DNA of 64,000 bases from Methylotenera mobilis JLW8 (lineage in GTDB: Bacteria; Pseudomonadota; Gammaproteobacteria; Burkholderiales; Methylophilaceae): NCBI RefSeq assembly GCF_000023705.1, contig NC_012968.1:1922001-1986000 (forward strand), in the 5' to 3' direction. Both the position numbers and the translations under genes were made by a program. Positions 1 to 8,727 of this stretch are shown here, one piece after another (the first letter of the stretch is position 1; every line of letters starts with the position of its first letter). The notes beneath the pieces are model-generated. The model searched no databases and was not told where the DNA came from. It worked only from the letters and a program-made list of their open reading frames with translations.

Positions 1-58
1 ACTTAAACTCTTGGAGTTTTGGACGAAGGCGACCACTCGCCCCACGCCAACACAGCAG

Positions 59-391
59 ATGATGATAAAAAAACTCAGCATTCTTGTATTACTTATTGCA
101 GTCTGCACACTGTTAGCAGGCATGATTGTTTTTACCAACAATTCAGCAAAGGCTGATATTAATCAGCAAACCGCGCGCCAGTTATTGAGTACAGGGCAAA
201 TCCTGCCTTTAGAAAAAATCACGAAACTAGCCAAATCTATCAAGCCAGGTGAGGTTTTAGAAGCTGAGTTGGAGCGAAAAAAAGGTATCTATGTTTATGA
301 GGTAGAACTGCTGGATGCACGTAGCCAAGTTTGGGAGATCAAACTGGATGCAAAAACTGGCAAACTGCTCAAAATGGAACGCGAGGATTAA
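59..391 (+). CDS. PepSY-domain membrane or exported protein
   Basis: Small protein (110 residues from the ATG at 59) with an N-terminal hydrophobic segment right after two lysines (IKKLSILVLLIAVCTLLAG), so it is anchored in the inner membrane or exported. The rest is a single PepSY-like unit ending in the typical W-E-I-K-L-D-A-K-T-G-K-L strand. PepSY modules are usually extracytoplasmic and have no catalytic role of their own. The frame is open back to position 11, but those 16 residues are polar and do not fit before a signal anchor; ATGs at 59 and 62 are adjacent and I cannot separate them. It lies 3 bp before a response regulator and probably belongs to that operon. A second PepSY gene lies convergently after the kinase, which suggests a shared periplasmic sensing role (inference). 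Confidence 0.75.
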   Translation: MMIKKLSILVLLIAVCTLLAGMIVFTNNSAKADINQQTARQLLSTGQILPLEKITKLAKSIKPGEVLEAELERKKGIYVYEVELLDARSQVWEIKLDAKTGKLLKMERED

Positions 392-394
392 GCC

Positions 395-1060
395 ATGCGC
401 CTGCTCTTGGTTGAAGACGATCCCATACTCGGCAAGCAGTTGCAAACCAGCCTGCAACGTGCGGGATATGCCACGGATTTAGCCACCGACGGTATAGAGG
501 CAGAAATACAAGGAAAATTAGAGCCTTATGATTTAGCCATACTGGACTTAGGCCTCCCCAAACGCAACGGGCTGGAGATACTGGCGCACTGGCGCAGCGC
601 ACAAATCAACACCCCGGTCATTATCCTGACCGCAAGAGGCGGATGGCAGGATAAAGTTGCTGGATTTAACAGCGGCGCCGATGACTATGTTAGCAAACCG
701 TTCCAAATTGAAGAGCTGCTGGCGCGAGTCGGGGCGGTACTCAAGCGCAGCATGCTCAACCGTGCCAGCGAACTGCAGTCAACCCAATTCAAGCTGAACG
801 AACACACGCAAAGCATTATATTTGACGATGGCAACCAGCAGCAGCTTACCAATGTTGAATTCAGGTTGTTGCGCTACTTTATGCTGCACCCTGGGCACAT
901 CTTGTCCAAATCAGTATTAACAGAGCATGTCTATGAGTATGATGAAGATAAAGACAGCAACGTGATTGAAGTGTATATCAACCGCCTGCGCCAAAAAATT
1001 GGCAGCCAACATATACAAACTAGGCGCGGCCAAGGCTATGTGTTTGGAGTTGCTCCCTAA
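395..1060 (+). CDS. OmpR/PhoP-family response regulator
   Basis: Two-component response regulator of 221 residues. The N-terminal receiver domain has the acidic pocket ED near residues 8-9, the phospho-acceptor Asp51 in AILDLGLPKRNG and the conserved Lys in SKPF. The C-terminal half is a winged-helix DNA-binding domain, with the typical recognition-helix stretch SNVIEVYINRLRQKI. It should bind DNA in the cytoplasm after phosphorylation by the kinase encoded next, whose start overlaps its stop codon by one base (TAATG), so the two are translationally coupled. The pairing with PepSY proteins resembles PhoP/QseB-type systems. The signal and targets cannot be read from the sequence; the neighbouring PepSY genes are the best target candidates. 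Confidence 0.92.
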   Translation: MRLLLVEDDPILGKQLQTSLQRAGYATDLATDGIEAEIQGKLEPYDLAILDLGLPKRNGLEILAHWRSAQINTPVIILTARGGWQDKVAGFNSGADDYVSKPFQIEELLARVGAVLKRSMLNRASELQSTQFKLNEHTQSIIFDDGNQQQLTNVEFRLLRYFMLHPGHILSKSVLTEHVYEYDEDKDSNVIEVYINRLRQKIGSQHIQTRRGQGYVFGVAP

Positions 1061-2391
1061 TGCGCTCACTCAAAGACCGGCTATCGTGGAGCATTACGCT
1101 TAGCCTGATACTGCTACTGTCGTTGCAATGGCTAGTGGTCAGTTATGCGATTAACAAGCTCAGCGAAGACCAACTCATTAAACGCTTACAGCATGAGGGG
1201 GAAAGCCTGCTTGCAAGCACCCAACTCAACACATCCAAGCAACTGGAAATTGACGCGCAACGCTTAAGCGCCATTTACCAGCGCCCATTTTCCGGCAACT
1301 ATTACGTGGTGATTGCAGGCCAGCAGCGCCTGATTTCCCGTTCATTGTGGGATACCGATATAGATATCAACCCTTTAGCGGCGGGCGCGCAGCAGTTACT
1401 TTATCGCCAAGGGCCAGAACAACAGTCCTTGCTGATTGTGGCGCATGGTTACCAAAAACAAGGGCTACCCATCACCATTGCCATCGCAGAAAACCTAGGC
1501 CCGTTACAAGCAAGTATCGCGCACTTTCAGCTGATTTATGCCGCAATCTCACTGTTTGGCCTTTTACTGTTGCTCGCCATACAACGGCTGATGATACAGC
1601 GCGCGCTACTGCCGTTAAAACAAATGCAAAGCGACATTGCCAAGCTGGAACGTGGTGAGGCCGATCAGCTTGCATCGAAGGGGCCAGAAGAGATTGCACC
1701 GCTCATTGCCGAGCTTAACCATCTACTGCATACCGTACAGCAAAAATCTAAACGCTCCAGAGAGTCTTTAGGCAACCTCGCGCACGCCCTGAAGACCAAG
1801 CTGACATTGCTGAACCAGACTGCAGAACGCGCAGAAATTGACAGCCTGCCTGAAATTCGTGCATCCATTTACGCAGCAACGGCATCACTAGACCAAATTA
1901 TTGAACGCGAACTCAAGCGGGCACGTTTAATGGGTAATACCAAGCCGATACAGCAGGTAAACTTAAAAACCGAGCTTGCCCAGTTAGCACATACGATGCG
2001 CATGATTTATAAAGCTAAAACAGTGAATATCACCTGGGAAGTTGCCGAAGGCACGCGTTTTCATGGTGATGGTGAAGATTTATTGGAAATACTGGGCAAC
2101 TTGCTGGATAACGCCTGTAAATGGTGTGCCCGCAATGTATCACTCACGGTCACAGGCAGCGAATCCGCCATTTTTGTGGTGGAAGACGACGGCCCCGGCT
2201 GCCCAGTACATGAATTAAACTCGCTCACGCAGCGTGGCTTTAAAGCAGATGAAACCGTTGCCGGCAGTGGCCTAGGACTGGCTATCGTTTACGATATTGC
2301 CAATAGCTACGGGGCCAACCTAAGTTTTAGCCGCTCAGCCGCACTAGGCGGCTTACGCGTTGAAATCAGGTTTAACCCACGTAGCACTTAA
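1060..2391 (+). CDS. PhoQ/QseC-like sensor histidine kinase
   Basis: Membrane histidine kinase of 443 residues and partner of the response regulator just upstream (1-bp overlap). A first membrane helix spans about residues 10-30 and a second about 155-175, bracketing a periplasmic sensor region of roughly 120 residues; a HAMP-like linker follows. The phospho-acceptor box NLAHALKTKLT puts His242 in the PhoQ-like H-x-L-K-T context, but the usual Pro after the Thr is replaced by Lys. The ATPase domain has the N box (LGNLLDNACKW), the G1 box (VEDDGPG) and the G2 box (GSGLGLAIVYDIA). The kinase should therefore be active. The stimulus is unknown; PhoQ relatives sense cations or membrane stress, but that is family knowledge only. 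Confidence 0.9.
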   Translation: MRSLKDRLSWSITLSLILLLSLQWLVVSYAINKLSEDQLIKRLQHEGESLLASTQLNTSKQLEIDAQRLSAIYQRPFSGNYYVVIAGQQRLISRSLWDTDIDINPLAAGAQQLLYRQGPEQQSLLIVAHGYQKQGLPITIAIAENLGPLQASIAHFQLIYAAISLFGLLLLLAIQRLMIQRALLPLKQMQSDIAKLERGEADQLASKGPEEIAPLIAELNHLLHTVQQKSKRSRESLGNLAHALKTKLTLLNQTAERAEIDSLPEIRASIYAATASLDQIIERELKRARLMGNTKPIQQVNLKTELAQLAHTMRMIYKAKTVNITWEVAEGTRFHGDGEDLLEILGNLLDNACKWCARNVSLTVTGSESAIFVVEDDGPGCPVHELNSLTQRGFKADETVAGSGLGLAIVYDIANSYGANLSFSRSAALGGLRVEIRFNPRST

Positions 2392-2405
2392 AACCAGCAG
2401 ATCGC

Positions 2406-2735
2406 TTAAAACCAGTCGCGGCTCACGTCGCGCACCGCTCCGGTTTTCGCGTCCACTAAAACCTCCCACTCACGCCCGTCGGCATCAACGATCTCAAACT
2501 CGTAATCCCAGCCTTTACCAAACTTTCGGTTTTCCAGCTCCACATCAGCCACTGCACCAGGTTTTGCCGCCAGCGCCTTTGTTTTGGCTTGTTCCAAGGT
2601 GATTAAGCCTAACTCTTTAGACACAGCTTCAATTTCATGGATATCGTCATCCGCAAAAGCCAACGGTGATAATAAACTCAGTGCAACCAGAGAGGCTGCT
2701 GTAATGGATGCTGATGTATATGATGATCTTTTCAT
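2406..2735 (-). CDS. Secreted PepSY-domain protein
   Basis: Protein of 109 residues with a clear cleavable signal peptide (KRSSYTSASITAASLVALSLLSPLAFA, then DDD) and one PepSY-like domain ending in WEVLVDAKTGAVRDV. It is convergent with the histidine kinase gene, with only 14 bp between the two stop codons, and has an A-rich, purine-rich leader just before the ATG. Together with the PepSY gene at 59 it brackets the two-component system, an arrangement in which the regulator commonly controls the periplasmic PepSY proteins (inference). No catalytic or metal-binding residues stand out. Confidence 0.85.
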   Translation of the reverse strand: MKRSSYTSASITAASLVALSLLSPLAFADDDIHEIEAVSKELGLITLEQAKTKALAAKPGAVADVELENRKFGKGWDYEFEIVDADGREWEVLVDAKTGAVRDVSRDWF

Positions 2736-3073
2736 GATGTAAACTCCTTTAATAAATGGTGAACATCACTTTAGGTGCTTAAGCTTAAATCAAGCTTAAA
2801 ACGCATCGTACATGCACTAAGCAGTTGTCCTTTACGAAAAATATAGGATCCAATCCATAAAGGCATTCTGCACACCTCAACGCTATAAGCACCTACTTAC
2901 CCATATACTCAATAGGGTCACTTTACCTGTACAGACAATTTTGCTAGAGTGGGATCAAGTACTGAACCTAACGCTTTCAACGCAAATGACGGACGCGTAA
3001 ACGCCTCCTCATTGACCTGAAAATTGGGCTGATAGTCAATTGTCATTCACAGTGACAAGAACTGAGAAAAGAC
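2736..3073. other. Intergenic region with a small inverted repeat
   Basis: This 338-bp gap separates two divergent genes and must hold both promoters, but I see no near-consensus hexamer pair. The only structure is an inverted repeat at 3040-3058 (TTGTCA, 7-nt spacer, TGACAA), 15 bp before the start of the diguanylate cyclase. It could be an operator or a hairpin over the ribosome-binding region. No further gene is visible. Confidence 0.4.
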
Positions 3074-4783
3074 TTGTTCACACCACTACATATCAAAGAT
3101 GACCTAGGCATCGCCCAATCGCTCACTTGGCGTTACGTGCTGGCACTCTCTCTCGTAGCAACACTATCAACCGCAGCCTGGTATAGCCTTGAGCTTGTTA
3201 TCTCAGAACAAAACGGCACAGCGGCGGTTGTCAACGTAAGCGGTCGGCAACGGATGTTAAGCCAGCGCACTGCGCTATTTGCAAATTTATTAGTCACCGC
3301 ACCCAATCACGAACGCGCAGCGATTCGCCAAAAACTAACAGAGTCGGTCGAGTTGATGGCGGTCTCGCATCACGGCTTGCTGCATGGCAACCCAGAGCTG
3401 GGGCTACCCAGCACCATGTCGCCTGCCATTAAAAAAATGTATTACGAGGGTGAGCAACCACTCAATCAACAAGTCAGAACTTACATCAACACGGTGCGTG
3501 CATTAATAGCCACGGATAATGACAAGCTAGCCATCGACAACCCAGCCTTGCGTTACATCACCCTGACCGCGCCAACCACTTTGGTTTCATCACTAGATAA
3601 AGCCGTACACCAGTACCAATTAGAAGGTGAAGCATCCATCAAGCGTCTGGAAGAAGCAGAAACTGCCTTATGGATAGTCACCCTGCTCCTGCTGGCGCTA
3701 GAAGCGATGCTGATTTTCCATCCATTCATCAAGCATATCAAAGTGGTGGTAGGCAAACTCCGGCGCGCTACCGACGAAATCTTGCAAAACCAAGAAACAC
3801 TGGAGGAAAGAATCAGACAACGTACCTCCGAGCTTGCCAACAGAAGCAAAGCGCTGGCAGAAAGCGAGCAAAAGTTATCGGTGCTGCTAAACAACACCAA
3901 TATTCATATGTGGGCGTTTGATGGCAAGGTATTTACCTATACCAATAGGCAATGGTTTGACTTTACCGGCCAAAATCCAGAAGATAGCCTAACCATAGAA
4001 AAATGGGGTTCAGTCGTGCACCCGGAGGATTTAGCCGAAGCACAGAAAATCTGGCAAGTGGATTTTGAAAAGAAATCTGGCCACGACCATTACTTTAGAT
4101 TGAAGCGGCATGATGGCGTGTATCGTGACTTCTATTGCCGCGTTACCCCGATTAAAGACGAGAATGGGGCACTGCTCTATCTGCAAGGACATAACCTAGA
4201 CATCACCGACCGCAAACAGCTGGAAGATGAGGTGCGCCAACTGGCGTTTTACGATGCACTCACCACCCTACCCAATCGGCGCTTACTCAAAGACCGCCTG
4301 AACCAAACCATGTCTTTAAGCAAGCGCAGTGGCCGCTACTGTGCGCTCATGTTCCTAGATTTAGATAACTTCAAGCCGATCAATGACACCTACGGCCATG
4401 CCTTTGGCGATGCACTGTTGCTTGAAGTAGCGGAGCGCATCAAAAGCTGTGTGCGTCAAACTGACACCGTTGCGCGCTTTGGTGGTGATGAGTTTGTAGT
4501 TCTGCTCGGCACGCTAACCACAGACAAAGAGAAATCCGTACAGCAGGCCAACCGCATTGCGGAAAAAATACGCAATGCACTATTAGCACCTTATCTACTG
4601 TCATTAAATACACATGATGCAAAATCTACCATTGAACATTTATGTTCTGCCAGCATAGGTGTAGTCGTCTTCGTAAACCACAACTCAAATGAAGAAGAAG
4701 TTTTAAAACGCGCAGATGATGCCATGTATGCCGCTAAAGCCGCGGGTCGCAACCAAATTAGACTTGACAGCGACTCCATTTAG
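3074..4783 (+). CDS. Membrane diguanylate cyclase (PilJ-type sensor, PAS, GGDEF)
   Basis: Protein of 569 residues that should make cyclic di-GMP. Order: membrane helix (about 18-42), a periplasmic PilJ/NarX-like sensor with the signature NVSGRQRMLSQRTA, a second helix (about 193-215), a short coiled coil, a PAS domain with PAC motif (about 265-380) and a GGDEF domain at the C terminus. The active site is RFGGDEF, and an inhibitory I-site (R-Q-T-D) lies five residues before it, so an active, product-inhibited enzyme is expected. The reading frame begins with TTG at 3074; the next Met is beyond the first membrane helix, so a non-ATG start is needed. It is monocistronic; the next genes are tRNAs. 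The ligand of the sensor domain is unknown. Confidence 0.9.
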   Translation: MFTPLHIKDDLGIAQSLTWRYVLALSLVATLSTAAWYSLELVISEQNGTAAVVNVSGRQRMLSQRTALFANLLVTAPNHERAAIRQKLTESVELMAVSHHGLLHGNPELGLPSTMSPAIKKMYYEGEQPLNQQVRTYINTVRALIATDNDKLAIDNPALRYITLTAPTTLVSSLDKAVHQYQLEGEASIKRLEEAETALWIVTLLLLALEAMLIFHPFIKHIKVVVGKLRRATDEILQNQETLEERIRQRTSELANRSKALAESEQKLSVLLNNTNIHMWAFDGKVFTYTNRQWFDFTGQNPEDSLTIEKWGSVVHPEDLAEAQKIWQVDFEKKSGHDHYFRLKRHDGVYRDFYCRVTPIKDENGALLYLQGHNLDITDRKQLEDEVRQLAFYDALTTLPNRRLLKDRLNQTMSLSKRSGRYCALMFLDLDNFKPINDTYGHAFGDALLLEVAERIKSCVRQTDTVARFGGDEFVVLLGTLTTDKEKSVQQANRIAEKIRNALLAPYLLSLNTHDAKSTIEHLCSASIGVVVFVNHNSNEEEVLKRADDAMYAAKAAGRNQIRLDSDSI

Positions 4784-4876
4784 TCTCTACAAAACCCAAA
4801 AAAATTAGAATCTAGGGACAAAAAATCGTCCCGATAAAAAAAATATCATTTTTATTTAAATTAAGTGAAAAAGGTG

Positions 4877-4905
4877 TTGATAACATGCCGCATTATCTGT
4901 AATAT
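4877..4905 (+). promoter_or_regulatory. Sigma-70 promoter of the tRNA operon
   Basis: TTGATA (4877-4882), a 17-bp spacer and TAATAT (4900-4905) make a strong sigma-70 promoter ending about 20 bp before tRNA-Val. It is followed by a GC-rich discriminator (GCGGCC), which is typical of stringently controlled stable-RNA promoters. The -10 region lies inside a 7-bp inverted repeat (GCCGCAT...ATGCGGC, 4887-4910). Confidence 0.7.
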
Positions 4906-4926
4906 GCGGCCTTCGTTAGTGCTGCA

Positions 4927-5002
4927 GGGTGCTTAGCTCAGTTGGTAGAGCGTCGCCCTTACAAGGCGAATGTCAGCGGTTCGACCCCGTTAGCACCCAC
5001 CA
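4927..5002 (+). tRNA. tRNA-Val (anticodon TAC)
   Basis: A 76-nt cloverleaf: the acceptor arm GGGTGCT pairs with AGCACCC, the D arm contains AGCTCAGTTGGTAGAGC, the anticodon loop is CTTACAA (TAC, reading GTA/GTG) and the T arm contains GGTTCGACC. The CCA end is encoded. It forms one transcription unit with the tRNA-Asp 69 bp downstream. Confidence 0.97.
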
Positions 5003-5071
5003 AAAATTTGCACTGACGACATTTGAGCTTTAACTGAATATGTATTGATTTTATCTCTACATAAAGTTCAA

Positions 5072-5148
5072 GGAGTGGTAGTTCAGTTGGTTAGAATACC
5101 GGCCTGTCACGCCGGGGGTCGCGGGTTCGAGTCCCGTCCACTCCGCCA
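5072..5148 (+). tRNA. tRNA-Asp (anticodon GTC)
   Basis: A 77-nt cloverleaf with acceptor GGAGTGG/CCACTCC, D arm AGTTCAGTTGGTTAGAAT, anticodon loop CTGTCAC (GTC) and T arm GGGTTCGAGTCCC; CCA is encoded. It directly follows tRNA-Val and precedes a strong terminator, so the pair is a two-tRNA operon. Confidence 0.97.
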
Positions 5149-5156
5149 ACATTTCA

Positions 5157-5191
5157 AAACCCTTATAAGTGAAAACTTGTAAGGGTTTTTT
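5157..5191 (+). terminator. Rho-independent terminator of the tRNA operon
   Basis: The 14-bp arms at 5157-5170 and 5175-5188 pair with one G-T-type mismatch around a GAAA tetraloop, and a run of six T ends at 5191. It starts 8 bp after tRNA-Asp. Confidence 0.92.
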
Positions 5192-5341
5192 CTTTTCTGC
5201 GAGCTCAATTGATTTGGCTCCAACCTAGTTAGCCAACTCCAGCCAGCGTGCATGCAGCCGAAAACACACCAACACCACAAGTCAGCGTGACCGATGGCCA
5301 GAGTACCCCCCAGCCCTCTAGCCTAGGCCTAGCAATAACCT

Positions 5342-5656
5342 TTATATAGATTGCGCCTCTGCAATTGGCAGCAAGATGTAATGGATTCCGGTATCGCTAA
5401 ACTTACCTTTTAGCTCTGTCACTAAATCCTGCAGTCCAGCAAAACTAGCGTGCATCATAAACTGCACGCGCCTTTGGCGCCCTGCTACCTGCTCAACCAA
5501 ACTGAGCTCAGCATGCTGCCTGCCGTGACCATTGACACTACTGCTAGTAAAACCTGATATCTCGTCTTTTTGTAATAACAAATCTACCAATGCCTCTTCC
5601 AAGCTCACCGGTGCCATGAGAATCAATAAGCCCTGCCCATTTAACTGCTGATTCAT
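5342..5656 (-). CDS. DUF3240 family small protein of the RND operon
   Basis: Cytoplasmic protein of 104 residues without signal peptide. Its fold-level pattern (alternating strand and helix, opening GLLILMAPVSLEEALVDLLL and a closing strand IHYILLPIAEAQSI) matches the DUF3240 family, small P-II-like proteins found after CusA/CzcA-type pumps. It is the last gene of the efflux operon; its ATG overlaps the pump's stop codon as ATGA. A role as a metal or nucleotide-responsive modulator of the pump is only inferred from context. There are His and Met residues (HGRQHAEL, FMMH) but no recognised metal site. Confidence 0.75.
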   Translation of the reverse strand: MNQQLNGQGLLILMAPVSLEEALVDLLLQKDEISGFTSSSVNGHGRQHAELSLVEQVAGRQRRVQFMMHASFAGLQDLVTELKGKFSDTGIHYILLPIAEAQSI

Positions 5657-8600
5657 TTTGTAACCCCATTAAAAAACCTGCGGTAAAGGATTGGTAGCAA
5701 TACCAATGTCAATGCGGTTGAACTTACCAACCCGCCAATCACGACAATCGCCAGAGGCCGCTGAATCTCAGACCCTGGTCCAGTGGCAAACAATAAGGGA
5801 ATCAAGCCAAAAGCAGCGATGCTTGCCGTCATCAACACTGGCCTTAACCTACGTTTAGCACCCTCCACCACGATAGTGGCCATTGCCATACCCTGTGCCT
5901 GCAGTTGATTAAAATAGCTGACCATCACCACCCCATTCAGCACAGCAATGCCCAGCAAGGCAATAAACCCTACAGAGGCAGGCACGGATAAATACTCCCC
6001 GGAAAGCCAAAGTGAGAACACGCCACCGATCATAGCAAACGGGATATTAGACAAGATCAGCATAGCCTGCTTAACTGAACCAAACGTTGCAAACAGCAGT
6101 AAAAATATCAGCCCGATAGCAACCGGTACCACAATAGCCAAGCGCGCAGAGGCTCTTTGCTGATTTTCAAATTGCCCGCCAAACTTTGCCGTATAACCTT
6201 CTCCAAACTTCACTTCAGCCTGCACGCGCTGCTTGGCTTCCTCCACAAAGCCCACCAAGTCACGACCTCGTACATTGGCAGTCACTACCACAAACCGTGC
6301 GCCGCGCTCCCTATCCACTTTCACGGGACCCTCTTCACGCTCAATTCTTGCCACAGCGGAAAGCGGTATATTCGTACCATTATCAAGTGTCAGCATCAAA
6401 TTACCGAAGTCTGCGGGAGACGCTCGTAAATCCTGACTGCCTCGAATCAGCACTGGAGTACGTTTCTGTCCCTCCTGCACCACGCCCAACTGCTTGCCTT
6501 CCAACTGCGCGAGCAATATCGTCTCGATCTCATTGACACTCAAGCCTAGACGCCCAGCCGCCATGCGATCAATTTTGATTTGTAAATATTGCACACCACT
6601 ATTTTGCGGCGTATAAACATCCTGGCTACCGGGAATGGCCGCCAAAATCTTAACAATCTGTTGTGCTTTTGCATTCAGCGTAGCTAAGTCTGGGCCAAAG
6701 ATTTTTATCGCCAAATCGCCACGCACGCCCAATATCATTTCATTGACGCGCATATCAATAGGCTGTGTAAAGCTATAAGCCAAACCGGGAAGCTGATCCA
6801 TCACTTTGCGTAGCTCATCAATCAACGCATCTTTTGTTGCCACACGCCACTCACGCATCGGCTTTAATATCAGAAAATTATCCGTCTGGTTCAAGCCCAT
6901 CGGGTCCAGTCCCAAGTCATCTGAGCCTACACGTGAATATACGCCCTTCACTTCCGGCACTTGGCTTAATATGGCGCGCTGCACATTCATATCCGTAGTA
7001 ATGGTTTGGTTGAGGTTAATTGACGGTAATTTCTCCACCCCGATAATAATGTCGCCTTCATCCATTACCGGCATAAAGGTTTTACCTATCTGGGTGTACA
7101 CCACAGCAGTAAGCGTAAGCATTATCAAGGCTGCACCGACAATCACCCGGGCATGCGCCAAGCACCATAACAATACAGGTTCATACAGTGCTAGCGCTTT
7201 ACGCACCAGCCAAGGATTATCATGACTGACTTCTTTTAGCAAAAATGAAGACAGCATAGGAATTACGGTTAATGACAACACAAGCGATCCGGCCAACGCA
7301 AACATGATGGTCAAGGCCACTGGGCTGAACAGCTTACCTTCTAGCCCCTGCAATGTGAGTAACGGTAAAAATACCGTAATAATAATCAGCACCCCGGCGG
7401 TGACCGGCACGCTGACCTCACGTACCGCACGGTAAATAATATGCATACGCGGCAAAGTGCCCGCCTGCTTTTTATCAGCTAAATGCGAAACTACATTTTC
7501 CACCACAACCACCGCCGCATCTACCAGCATACCAATGGCAATAGCAAGCCCACCCAAGCTCATTAAATTGGCAGACATGCCAAAACTGCGCATTAATAAA
7601 AAAGTAAACAAAGCTGACAGCGGCAGAATAAAAGCAATGGTCAGCGCTGCCCTAAAATTACCCAAAAACAACACCAGCAAAATCAGCACCAGCACAACCG
7701 CTTCCAGCAGCGCCTTGGTCACGGTATTCACCGCGCGCTCCACCAAGCCACCGCGATCATAAAACACGTTAATCTTGACGCCTTTAGGCAGCTGCGGCGC
7801 TATTTCCGCCAGCCTAGCTTTTACGCCCTCGACTACCTTTTGTGCATTGGCACCGCGTAAGCCCAACACCAGGCCTTGCACAGTTTCATTCTGGCCATTG
7901 CTAGTCACGGCACCATAGCGCGTAATTGAACCGATACGTACGGTGGCAACATCAGCCACTCTAACCGACATGCCATGATCGGTGCGCACCACGGTGTTCT
8001 CAACATCTGCTATGGTTTTAAAGCCGCCCTCTGAGCGCACTAACAAAGAGCCCTCTCCATCGTTCAACCGCCCAGCACCACCATTGCGATTATTGGTTTG
8101 CAATACCTGCTGCAATAGATCTATCGCCACGCCTCGTGCATACATACGCGCATTGTCTGGTACAACTTCAAAGCTACGCACTAGACCACCTAACACGTTC
8201 ACATCGGCCACTCCAGCCACAGTGCGCAATTGTGGACGAATCACCCAATCCAGCAGACTACGGCGCTCTTGCAAGCTAAGCTCATCACTCTCTACGGTAA
8301 ACATAAACATCTCGCCCAATGGCGTTGTCATCGGCGCCATGCCGCCTGAAACATTATCGGGCAGATTAGGCCAAACCGAATTTAAGCGCTCGGACAGTTG
8401 CTGCCGCGCCCAATAAATATCCGTACCATCCTCAAAATCAATGGTAATGTCAGTGAGTGCATACTTAGCCACAGAGCGCACGCCAACTTGATGTGGTATT
8501 CCTAACATTTCAACTTCTATCGGCGCAGTAATTCTGGCTTCCACCTCCTCTGGCGTCATGCCGGGCGCTTTAACCACAATCTTCACCTGCGTAGAAGACA

Positions 8601-8727
8601 CGTCAGGAAAGGCGTCTATCGGTAATGCCTGATAAGCAACCACACCAGCAAACGCCAAGCCCAGAGTCACAATTACCATTAACAACCGTTGCGTCAGCGC
8701 AAACTGAATCAGCTTAGCCAGCATCAC
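5653..8727 (-). CDS. CusA/CzcA-family heavy-metal RND efflux pump
   Basis: Inner-membrane RND transporter of 1024 residues, the usual length for heavy-metal efflux pumps. It shows the N-terminal helix, two large periplasmic loops and eleven further membrane helices; helix 4 carries GGLAIAIGMLVDAAVVVVEN with the conserved proton-relay Asp. The AIAIG form resembles CusA-like and poorly characterised HME pumps more than the DFG form of CzcA, whereas the periplasmic segment DPMG is closer to CzcA, so the metal (Cu/Ag versus Zn/Co/Cd) cannot be assigned. Starts and stops overlap as ATGA with the adaptor gene upstream and the DUF3240 gene downstream. No outer-membrane factor gene is present nearby; one must be supplied from elsewhere. 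Confidence 0.93.
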   Translation of the reverse strand: MMLAKLIQFALTQRLLMVIVTLGLAFAGVVAYQALPIDAFPDVSSTQVKIVVKAPGMTPEEVEARITAPIEVEMLGIPHQVGVRSVAKYALTDITIDFEDGTDIYWARQQLSERLNSVWPNLPDNVSGGMAPMTTPLGEMFMFTVESDELSLQERRSLLDWVIRPQLRTVAGVADVNVLGGLVRSFEVVPDNARMYARGVAIDLLQQVLQTNNRNGGAGRLNDGEGSLLVRSEGGFKTIADVENTVVRTDHGMSVRVADVATVRIGSITRYGAVTSNGQNETVQGLVLGLRGANAQKVVEGVKARLAEIAPQLPKGVKINVFYDRGGLVERAVNTVTKALLEAVVLVLILLVLFLGNFRAALTIAFILPLSALFTFLLMRSFGMSANLMSLGGLAIAIGMLVDAAVVVVENVVSHLADKKQAGTLPRMHIIYRAVREVSVPVTAGVLIIITVFLPLLTLQGLEGKLFSPVALTIMFALAGSLVLSLTVIPMLSSFLLKEVSHDNPWLVRKALALYEPVLLWCLAHARVIVGAALIMLTLTAVVYTQIGKTFMPVMDEGDIIIGVEKLPSINLNQTITTDMNVQRAILSQVPEVKGVYSRVGSDDLGLDPMGLNQTDNFLILKPMREWRVATKDALIDELRKVMDQLPGLAYSFTQPIDMRVNEMILGVRGDLAIKIFGPDLATLNAKAQQIVKILAAIPGSQDVYTPQNSGVQYLQIKIDRMAAGRLGLSVNEIETILLAQLEGKQLGVVQEGQKRTPVLIRGSQDLRASPADFGNLMLTLDNGTNIPLSAVARIEREEGPVKVDRERGARFVVVTANVRGRDLVGFVEEAKQRVQAEVKFGEGYTAKFGGQFENQQRASARLAIVVPVAIGLIFLLLFATFGSVKQAMLILSNIPFAMIGGVFSLWLSGEYLSVPASVGFIALLGIAVLNGVVMVSYFNQLQAQGMAMATIVVEGAKRRLRPVLMTASIAAFGLIPLLFATGPGSEIQRPLAIVVIGGLVSSTALTLVLLPILYRRFFNGVTK

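Noticed and set aside
4887-4910. Inverted repeat GCCGCAT...ATGCGGC over the tRNA promoter
   Set aside because: Arms overlap the -10 and discriminator; stable-RNA promoters are GC-rich there, so a specific operator is not supported.
5948-8416. Several plus-strand open frames of 60-145 codons opposite the efflux pump
   Set aside because: They are antisense shadows with biased composition (Ser/Thr/Arg-rich), without ribosome-binding sites or recognisable domains.
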